Assembly (NCBI GenBank): GCA_030248295.1
Contig: JASANH010001085.1
Location: 372,001-436,000 of the forward strand
Direction of reading: 5' to 3'
Length of the DNA: 64,000 nucleotides
DNA from: Mesodorylaimus sp. YZB2_4
Taxonomy: Eukaryota > Nematoda > Enoplea > Dorylaimida > Dorylaimidae
Both the position numbers and the translations under genes were made by a program. This document shows, piece after piece, positions 56,421 to 64,000 of the stretch. Positions within the stretch are counted from its first letter, which is position 1. Every line of letters starts with the position of its first letter. The notes below the pieces were generated by a model. That model did not search any database, was not told the origin of the DNA, and saw only the letters and a list, made by a program, of their open reading frames with translations.

Positions 56421-59417
56421 CGGATTGAGCTCATTGATTAGGTTTAAGCGGAGTAGCTTTGATGCGCTGGCATGTAAAGTGTGAATACCGAAATGGATAT
56501 TTTTGTTATACATTGAAATGCTGTGTCCTGATGGTGTGATTAGAGCACTAAACATCAGATTCGATTCCCGCACAGAGCAATAGTTTTGTAAATTTTTCAA
56601 ATAATTAAAATGTGCATTGTGTGGTGGTGGGTATGAAAAAGGTCAGCATTCAGCCAAGTCCGACGGAGGAGGCCCAGATAAACCAGAAATAGGAACCCGA
56701 TTCAGGTAAGGGATTGTTGAGGCAGAATAGATCAAGGCAGGAAGCAATAAGACTGGAGATTTAATTATTTTAATTTGATTTTCCCGCTCTCTATTGCAGG
56801 TATTCAAGATGTGTCTAGGACGCCACAGCAGACCTACAGTAGATGAAGTGTATCCGATGAGCATAGTGGAGGTGAATTAGTTTTTATAAAAACCTTTACA
56901 TTCGAGCCCAGACAGTACCCGTATTTCCCAAAATGACTTTTTCTCCCTAAGATCTTTGCTATTTTCTCACTAAGACTTCCTGAGTCCGTGCTGAGATCTT
57001 AGTTAGAATTAACCTAGATCTCAGTCAGAAGAGGGGAGCCCTTCACAGAATTGGCGGCCGTCTTTCTAAGATCTTTACTTTTTCCTATATTCAAATTCTG
57101 GTCTTTCAGATTTAAGAAGTGAAGGCGGAATTCTTTACTGATGTTGCATCAAAGCAGTGCGGCTCAAAGTTTCATCAAATGTTTTCACAAAGGCTCGCCA
57201 TAATAATTGTATTTGGTCATAAAATCAGCCGTTTTTGTTCGTTGCCGTTCATTCTCAGCTTTATTTCTACCATCCGTTTATACAATCCTGATAAGCCGAA
57301 CTTGAATTTTTGTTTTTGAAATGCCGCGCGCGTTGCTGGGCCCTTTCCCACGAAGTCCAATCGTCCGCTGGTCATTTGCAATCCTTTCTTCAGCACGTAC
57401 CCATGAAATGATGACTCCTCCATCGACCGTCTAGAAAATTAAAATATCATCGACTTACAGCGTAAACTAAAAACATAAAAACTCTGTTTGATTAGATGCC
57501 CCGTTGATAGGTACCCTTCATGGGACTCTGAGAAAAGCCCCTTATTTTTACAAGGTATTGAAGATGTCACCCTCAGCCCCAAACGTGTCTGGTTTTTTTT
57601 ATAACAAAACTTACTTCTCTTTCTTGAGATCGTTTCCAGCACAAATTTATTGACTACATTCGACCCAGTTGACGTTTCCCGATAATTTTCTGAGTGGCTT
57701 TCGATAACATCAGCGGCCTAGCCATGCAACTCGCATCGTTTGATGGAAACCCTCATTTTGACTATCCTGCGTTTCGGAATATCTAAAAGCAGAAGCTCCT
57801 GTAGTCTTTTGGGTGGTCTGATAGAGACGGAGAGAAAGCGAGGAAACAGAGGGCAGCAATGGGTGCACCGAACCCAAGGCTGAAGGAAACGTCCCCAGGA
57901 TCCGAGTAGACCCATATTGCACTTGGCGGGAGAATAAGGAATAATACAAAAACCATTTGAAGGCATGATCCTGCCCGCCAGTGCCGAGAAGAATGTTTCT
58001 GTACGATGTTGTGTCAACCGCTCGACCTTACAGTTTTACAAGGCACATACAGATTGTTGGCAGTACGAGTAGCTGGAAGCAGTGAGAGAGTTAGCTTGCG
58101 AGATGCAACAACCAGTCTTTCCCGCCGTTTTGGAAAAGGGAGATGAACTTACTTATTATCCCAGGGGTTTCACCGAAAAGTCATGCTGCCGTGTCATACG
58201 CAGCGCCTGAGCATCACTGGGCAGAAGTGTTCGCGAACAGGGATTTCCCACGCAAAACAAAATTGAAAGCATGAAGCCACAACGTCTTTCCAGCGTCGCT
58301 AATGGGACGCCTTTCAAACAAACGACCCCGACTGACTGAGGCGTATGCCATTGTGGCGCTTTTGTTTTATGGCCTTGCTGCTTGTCGACCCGGCGTGTTG
58401 GAAAGACGGGTGCATTTAGCGCTGTACAAAAAGTGACGAAGCAGGACTTCACATTATTCTACCTCAGAAGCGAGCATCAACAATTATTAGTCCATTTTGA
58501 GAAAAATTTGCAAGCACGTCATCTCAAACAGTCAAGTCGATACTTCACTGATCATGGACCGACATGGCGGAACAGCCTAGCCTGCACGCACAAGATCAGA
58601 TGACATGCTGTATTTTTGGATGATGCTTGTGTACTGTCAATATTCTTCCCGCATTTGAAGCAGTCAGTTTTGAAACTACGTACAGCATGCTGATACACTG
58701 AGTAATCGAACAGCGGTTCCAAGCGAGCGTCGAAACTTGCCGCATTTGATGCGTCTCAAACACGGGTACAGTGTGTCCGAGGTGATGAGGATAAGGTAAG
58801 GTACAGGTACTGTATGAGGTAAAATAAGGTGCCATACTTTATGATGACACACAACGATAAGTTAAAAAATGGAAGCTGGTCGACGGAAAAAATCTCTTAT
58901 GGGCTGCTGACACTGTGCTCTCACTTGCCTGGGGAAGCTCAGGCAGTGCAGTAAATTTTAGTGAAAATTGTAAGTGACGCCTCCTGCGACAATAGACCAT
59001 TTTAGACCAACGGCATAAGTCTGGGTCTGGGCTGAGTAATACTGTTTGGAATGCACATAATTTTGTCCATGTGGCCTTCAGACAAAATTTTTAAAGTCAC
59101 TTTTCCCATTAAAACTTTCTACCGAAACAATCAAACTAGTTTTGAACGAGAAAGAGTAGGTTGCGACGCATAAACAGCAGAAACAGGCAACGGCAGGGGG
59201 GCTGTATTCACTCTCACGTCAGTGGGGTCATCCAAGTGGGTCATATGCAATATATCCTTGAGCATAAGAAACTAGATCCGACTATAACGTTACTTTTATT
59301 TTTGCCTCCGACAGGCAAAGGCAATGTGAGTACGGCAATTCACAGACTACGCCAAATCTGGTATGGTTTGCGTTAAAACAAGCCAGTCAGTGGTGCACAA
59401 CGAAGAGGTCCGGAGAA
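56421..59417. other. Stretch between the Cys-rich protein and the BTB gene
   Basis: Possible short exons that I cannot assign: 56790-56879 (+) after TTGCAG, with frame ending VDEVYPMSIVEVN and stop; and on the minus strand 57217-57435 after TTTTCTAG (MEESSFHGYVLKKGLQMTSG and on to a stop), plus 57615-57690 (ETSTGSNVVNKFVLETISRK) ending at GTAAGT. The two minus-strand pieces do not join in phase. No known domain. Confidence 0.3.
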
Positions 59418-60509
59418 ATGGATGCTGAAAATTCATCACACCGAGAACATACAAGCGGTTCTTGCTGCTCTAAAAAGCCACCGAGTTTCGCTCAGTTTGC
59501 TTTTTGTTGGAAAATAGATTGGTCTTCGTTTACAGAATTAGCCAGTAGGCCAATTACAAAATCATTTATAACTGTTTACGAAAATATTTCGCTGGAATGG
59601 CACGCTGAATTCAGATTAGTTAATAATTTTGGAAACACATTTACATTTGGTATTTTTTATGATGGAAAACAAGAATATAATTTTGAATGTTCATATATTT
59701 TGGATATTTTTTCACAAAATTATAACAGCGAAGTAAATAAATTCTTTGGTACACCAGAAAATTGGAAAGTTTTAATTAAATGCAATCCGAATGAATTGAA
59801 AAATAAATTAAATTTAATCGATTCGAACGCATTTTGTTGTAAAATTTTATTTCAAATTCCGATCGATGCATTTAATTACGAAATTGAATTTCCGTTTTGC
59901 GAACCAACACCAACTTGGATGAGTAAATTGCACAAGGATATTCACACGCGAAGCACATTTTCTGATTTAAATTTGATTTCTCGCGAAGGTACTAAATTTT
60001 ATTGTCACAAATCGATATTAGAATATCAATCGGATATTTTCGCGAATATATTCGATCAGTGGCAAACAAAAAATAATCAAAAAAACTTACTGGCATTTCC
60101 ATTTCTCGGCGACGAAGGCATGAATGCCATGTTGCAATTTTTATACACTGGCATGACATCGGTTAAAGATTTATCACTGATCGCTCTGATCGAACTTATC
60201 GATGCTAGTGATCAATACAGTTTAAATACTTTGAAAAAGGCATGCACCGCCACATTGTGGCATCGAGTACACGAATATGCTCGAGAATGCACTCTGGTCA
60301 TTCGCCTGGCCGATTTGCACGATGATATGACAGAATTGAAAATGAAAGCTATGGATATTTTACTTGAAAATTTTGATTCGGTTTTGATAAGCGATGAATT
60401 CGATTTGTGTAATGAATTCGGTGGTGGATCGAATGGGACGAAATTGGTTAATGAGGTTCTATTATTTAGCAAAAGAAGAATTACTCCGTGCGGCATAGTT
60501 AGTGGATAA
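59418..60509 (+). CDS. MATH/BTB-type protein (speckle-type POZ-like), 363 aa
   Basis: Likely a substrate adaptor for Cullin-3 ubiquitin ligase, by family knowledge of MATH-BTB proteins. The ATG is at 59418 and a single open exon ends in TAA. The BTB domain spans about residues 180-290: TFSDLNLISREGTKFYCHKS, ILEYQSDIFANIF and MLQFLYTGM follow the family's order (buried Asp, CHK, phi-L-x-x-x-S, YTG). A BACK-like helical segment follows (CTLVIRLADLHDDMTELKMK). Residues 30-160 would correspond to a MATH fold (SFTELASRPITKSFITVYEN onwards), but this half is diverged and I give it lower weight. Codon use is AT-rich throughout. AATAAA lies at 60641-60646. The protein could lack upstream exons. Confidence 0.8.
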   Translation: MDAENSSHREHTSGSCCSKKPPSFAQFAFCWKIDWSSFTELASRPITKSFITVYENISLEWHAEFRLVNNFGNTFTFGIFYDGKQEYNFECSYILDIFSQNYNSEVNKFFGTPENWKVLIKCNPNELKNKLNLIDSNAFCCKILFQIPIDAFNYEIEFPFCEPTPTWMSKLHKDIHTRSTFSDLNLISREGTKFYCHKSILEYQSDIFANIFDQWQTKNNQKNLLAFPFLGDEGMNAMLQFLYTGMTSVKDLSLIALIELIDASDQYSLNTLKKACTATLWHRVHEYARECTLVIRLADLHDDMTELKMKAMDILLENFDSVLISDEFDLCNEFGGGSNGTKLVNEVLLFSKRRITPCGIVSG

Positions 60510-60640
60510 GGGACTGGGACGGGATATGTAGCGTGTTTCAGGTGGAATAGGACGGTTGGGTTGAATTCTTGGCGAATCATGGAGCAACCCTGAGGATATG
60601 ATGAATCTTAGTTACTTATATTTTCTTATTTTCGGCATTC

Positions 60641-60646
60641 AATAAA
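60641..60646 (+). terminator. Polyadenylation signal of the BTB gene
   Basis: AATAAA lies 132 nt after the TAA stop, in an AT-rich context. Confidence 0.5.
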
Positions 60647-61448
60647 GATGATTGCTAAAATTCAGGAGACTTGCTGGAGAACCTTCGTGCTCTGCACTGG
60701 TGAGCGCTGCACCTTTATTTTTTTCACATTCTGTTGTGTGCGAGAGTCGAGCTCGACTGCACCCGCCAGCGATTTCGACCCTAAAGGCGTACTGTCGAGC
60801 ATGTTCTGACCAATTTTTCTATTCATGTTCCTTCAATCCAATTTCGATGCGGTGTTTTAACTGTTATGCGTAAATTTGCTAGTGTAAGTGGCCGTTCAGG
60901 AAATAACTTGCCTTAAGTTTTATGATGCTCGAAGAACATTTATTCTAACCTGCTTCGCTTTTACAATGACAAAATTTTCTTGTGCTGTTTTGCCCGGGTC
61001 TAATTATTTGGTTTTTTCCTTCTATTTGGTTCTAATCTGCTTATGACAGTTTTCCATAGATGCAGTCCCTACTTCCAAGTCTGTCAGCGCGTTGGCGGTT
61101 GGTTTTTTGTCGATTTTTGTTTATGATTCTGCTACAGTTTCTTTCAAAAAAGTCGCCAAGTAGTGTTGCGGTTTTGCATAACGAACTTTAGTTCTGGCTT
61201 CTCCATCTATGCGAGTTTGTCACAAGCGGGTTTTTGGCGGTAAATTCAAAGTTTGCGCTGAACCTGTCTATATATTATCTACATCCATGAATAAGGTTAG
61301 TCACAGGTCGGATTTTCCACTTAAGCAATGCCAGCCCAACTGCTCATAACTTCACCTGTGCTGCTCATGTGTGTGACCGTTTTCGGGAAAAGCCAAAACA
61401 AATCACACAAGCTTTCCGCGATATCACAAATTTCTTATCCAAAACTGA
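60647..61448. other. Gap between convergent BTB and glycosyltransferase genes
   Basis: No gene. A GGCGGTAAATTCAAA repeat-terminus word lies at 61236. TTTATT near 60936 could serve as a distal polyadenylation signal for the minus-strand gene. Confidence 0.4.
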
Positions 61449-62411
61449 TTATTGCAGTGCATCGAGTGCTTCAGTGATCTTATCAATGATTAACTTTAAC
61501 ATCGAAGTTCCTTGCACTGTAAATCTTCTTGTAGCTTTGTTCCATAAATGTATTGCGTAAGAATTTTGAATTAATGTTTTAATTTCAGTTTTATTACCGG
61601 AATCAGACATAAATAATAATCTAATTTGTAAATTTCGCCAAGAAAGTGGATAAAAATAATAGTATGGTAGAATAATCAATTCTGATTCCCCAACAACTTT
61701 TGCCTTGTTTACAAAATATTCTTTGGCAGTTCTAGTCATCAACGCTGGTCCTTGATGGGCCCATTCGTCCTTGAATTCGTGCGTAAACTTTCTCATGGCC
61801 GCTTCGAGAAATGAATGGCGAGCTTGGAATTTCATGACAGCACCATCAATCGCCAACCCGTCCTCGTCTTCGTAGGCCATACTATTCCAAGGGAGCGTAT
61901 CCAAAGATTTCAAGGAAATCATGTCAGTGTCCAAATAAATGCCTCCATATTTGTATAAAAATGCTAACCTTAACGCATCCCCCAAATGATAGTCGTATAA
62001 TTGTGATCGGGACCAATCTTCTTGGAACCATTCCATTAAAATTGTATCTGAGAATAATTCTGTTTCATTGAGGTCTATGATTGCTAAATTTGGCAGCTTT
62101 GACCATTGATGATCGACTTTCATCCAAGGCCGTTTAAATACGAGGATAGTCCAGTTTGGATGATATACGCAGGCAGATATGACAGAGTAGGCTTGCAAAT
62201 AAGTGATCACGTGACTACCGGATACAAAAAAGAAGGTGATAAAGGGACGTTGCAGCAGACGAGGGCTTAGAGATTTTATTGATGGCGCGATGATAAGAAA
62301 TGGAGCTGATTTTTCATTTGTCAGTCTTGTAAAAACTGGGAACAAAATGAAATATATCAGAAGAATCAAAAGAATAATTAACAAACTCAAAGTAAGATTG
62401 GGAAATCTCAT
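61449..62411 (-). CDS. Type II Golgi glycosyltransferase, A4GALT/A4GNT-like (DXD), 320 aa
   Basis: Predicted Golgi sugar transferase. The first ATG is at 62411 (MRFPNLTLSLLIILLILLIY): a short cytosolic tail and one signal anchor at about residues 7-28, giving type II topology. The donor-sugar DXD motif is in YGGIYLDTDMISL, preceded by DYHLGDALRLAFLYKYGG, the standard context for the alpha-1,4-glycosyltransferase (Gb3 synthase) and GT32 families. The C-terminal half has the HQGPALMTR and SYAIHLWNK motifs, also shared with A4GALT. There are three N-glycosylation sequons (NWT, NET, NKT). The length fits the family. It is a single exon. The acceptor and donor sugars cannot be told from sequence alone, as nematodes have many paralogues. 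Confidence 0.88.
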   Translation of the reverse strand: MRFPNLTLSLLIILLILLIYFILFPVFTRLTNEKSAPFLIIAPSIKSLSPRLLQRPFITFFFVSGSHVITYLQAYSVISACVYHPNWTILVFKRPWMKVDHQWSKLPNLAIIDLNETELFSDTILMEWFQEDWSRSQLYDYHLGDALRLAFLYKYGGIYLDTDMISLKSLDTLPWNSMAYEDEDGLAIDGAVMKFQARHSFLEAAMRKFTHEFKDEWAHQGPALMTRTAKEYFVNKAKVVGESELIILPYYYFYPLSWRNLQIRLLFMSDSGNKTEIKTLIQNSYAIHLWNKATRRFTVQGTSMLKLIIDKITEALDALQ

Positions 62412-63342
62412 ATTGATATGCAAAATACTGCAGAGTTTCTAATTTCGGAGAGAATCAACTACAGCAACTGGCGGTAGGGACACGCAAATGTAGGTGACGC
62501 AGACAAACATATTTACTTGTCACTAGGGCTCGTCTCTTTCGGTGCAATACATTTTATTGAATCTGTTTCAACGCGTTTCGTTGGCAGGAGGAGAGTACTG
62601 TAGTAACCAGGGCATGATTTGCATTGGGAACTACTGCAGGCCTAATACTCAATGTTACAGTGTTGGCACTTTACTAAAAATTTGAAAACTCGCAGTATTT
62701 CTGAACGCACACTGGTAGCACGGGACAAGCGCAGTATATACAGGTAGCATAACAACTTTCCTTGCACGGCTAACATAGGATTTGAGAGTCGCTGCAGCTA
62801 AAAAGCTCAGTGAAAATTTGAATTCCCGTTATTATTATAGCATGACTGCTTATGACAATTATGTGTTCCTTAGCCCTCGAATGCGCTGTACAGTATATAG
62901 TGCTTGGCTATGGATAAAGCATGACATGACATGAAATGACAATGTGGCACTCGACGAGCAGATTGTTCTGTCAATCGAAATCAAAAACTGTGATGATCGA
63001 GGGAGAGAGCAATTTGAATATTTCTTATTTTCCATTTCACCTTTTCTCATGTTTTCATCCTCGTCCTCATTTAACACTCATCCTGCGCCAAAGCTGGCCA
63101 TAAGTTGGCACTTTGGAAAAGTCTCATTCTGTTTCTTTCCCTGCAGCAGAGTGCGCCTTGGTGTTTGGATCAGAGTGAAGCAAGAACAATAAAAGATGAA
63201 TACACCCCATTCGTTGTACGTATTTCCCAAAGCAAAACTAACAAAAGTATGCAGCAAATAGCTAAAGAAAGTAAGAGTAGGATAATGGCAACCACAAACT
63301 AAAAACTGAGAGCTGGAGTGGACCAAGCTTGGAAACAGCACG
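62412..63342. other. Stretch between the glycosyltransferase and ferlin genes
   Basis: Contains TTTGAATTCCCGTT (62817) and GCTTATGACAAT (62848), words shared with the repeat cluster at 2944-2985, so a copy of that element lies here. On the plus strand 63147-63210 has a TTCCCTGCAG acceptor and a short open frame, but no partner exon was found. Confidence 0.4.
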
Positions 63343-64000
63343 TTATCCAACTAACTTTCCAGCGCCCGCTCTCGGCAATTCATATATAAACACGAAGATG
63401 AAAATTACCAGGAGAAATCCAATAAAACACATAAGCAACCGCCAACGCATACCTAACCAGACTGTGTATTTCAAAAACTTCAGGGGGCTGGTAAACCAAG
63501 CGAACGAAGTTTCCGGACGCCTGAAAAATGATTGTAATCAGCAAAGTGCCGAGTGCTTCAATTAGAATAGGGTGCACCACTTGCTCTCTAGGCACAAGTC
63601 ATAAACCCACTGTTTCGCTGTGGGGCTATGATCCTCATTGACAACTATGCTTACACACGCTGGCATTTCAGAGTAAGACGCGACGCCAGACGGAACCTTA
63701 AGAGAGTAGACGTGGAATTCCTGCAGGTGTCTATTCAACATACTGCAAGAGCTCCCAGGCTGACACTGGTGGATGGATGGGAACACCAACGGCGAACCTG
63801 CTGGATACACTTGCGTAAATTTCAAGCGCGAACAGCTAGACCATATTGCGCTGGGATCAAGGAGTTGTACAGGAGTCTCACAATCAGCAGCATCAGCAAA
63901 TCGAGAAAGTGTCCCAAAAAGACCGAGCTAGGTTCACTTACACAGGTTCCGGCATGGCATCTGGTGGATCGTGGCCTTTTCCAGCTGGCTTTCTCGCAGC
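63343..64000 (-). CDS. Ferlin (FER-1/dysferlin/otoferlin family), 3' end, partial
   Basis: Ferlins are large multi-C2 Ca2+-dependent membrane-fusion proteins anchored by a C-terminal membrane segment. Two exons are visible. The right one (64000-63942, continuing off the window) encodes AARKPAGKGHDPPDAMPEPV, like the linker after the last C2 domain in ferlins (family pattern PAGKGR..P). A GTAAGT donor follows. The last exon (63520-63343), after TTTTTCAG, encodes RPETSFAWFTSPLKFLKYTV then WLGMRWRLLM, a hydrophobic anchor (CFIGFLLVIFIFVFIY) and ELPRAGAGKLVG with a TAA. The PETSFxWFxSPLK block and short luminal tail are diagnostic. The split codon joins as phase 2. Which ferlin subtype (FER-1 or otoferlin-like) cannot be told. 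Confidence 0.88.

Noticed and set aside
61369-61560. 63-codon plus-strand frame overlapping the glycosyltransferase 3' end
   Set aside because: Antisense to well-supported coding sequence and without motifs.

Overview
This is intron-rich, AT-leaning animal DNA, almost certainly from a nematode. Two signs point there. One neuropeptide precursor carries tandem non-amidated FAFA peptides flanked by Lys-Arg, the signature of the C. elegans NLP-18/NLP-20 group. A short run of the nematode telomere-type hexamer (TTAGGC complement) sits inside one repeat. Introns are GT-AG with TTTCAG/TTTTAG-like acceptors and range from 54 bp to about 2.8 kb. No bacterial operons, plasmid functions, phage genes or CRISPR array are present. 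The gene models below were built by joining open frames at phase-compatible splice sites, so several exons shorter than 60 codons (21 bp, 63 bp, 66 bp, 97 bp) are included. The species cannot be named from this window.

Layout, left to right: the 5' end of an unidentified minus-strand gene at the left edge (1-124); an ETS1/2-class transcription factor on the minus strand (2241-6222); a 10-kb repeat-rich stretch with a large foldback element (8431-9619); a complete Shaw/Kv3 voltage-gated K+ channel in seven exons (16119-23628, +); a complete secreted M13 (neprilysin-like) metalloprotease in four exons (24749-29447, -); transposon debris (Penelope-like and mariner remnants, 30036-32131); an intronless seven-transmembrane receptor (33712-34893, +); a 14-bp minisatellite (36480-37260); the FAFA neuropeptide precursor in two exons (39096-40575, -); 10 kb of nested non-autonomous transposons and a 5'-truncated LINE (43491-49640); a tentative acidic-tailed gene (50475-52423, +); more inverted and direct repeats (52508-54830); a Cys-rich single-pass membrane protein (55760-56420, +); a MATH/BTB-type protein (59418-60509, +); a type II A4GALT-like glycosyltransferase (61449-62411, -); and the 3' end of a ferlin gene at the right edge (63343-64000, -).

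The genes look like ordinary unlinked nematode loci, not a cluster with one pathway. Several would act in neurons or at membranes (K+ channel, neuropeptide precursor, peptidase of a peptide-degrading family, 7TM receptor, ferlin), but the sequence gives no evidence that they are co-regulated. The most unusual observations are: an M13 protease whose third zinc ligand appears to be Asp instead of Glu; a Kv channel with Cys in the inner selectivity-filter position usually held by Thr, plus a 54-nt stop-free in-frame intron inside S6; a minisatellite whose 14-bp unit is open in all six frames and so creates false 200-350-residue ORFs; and a dense set of foldback and nested TIR elements. I did not find a convincing novel multi-gene system.
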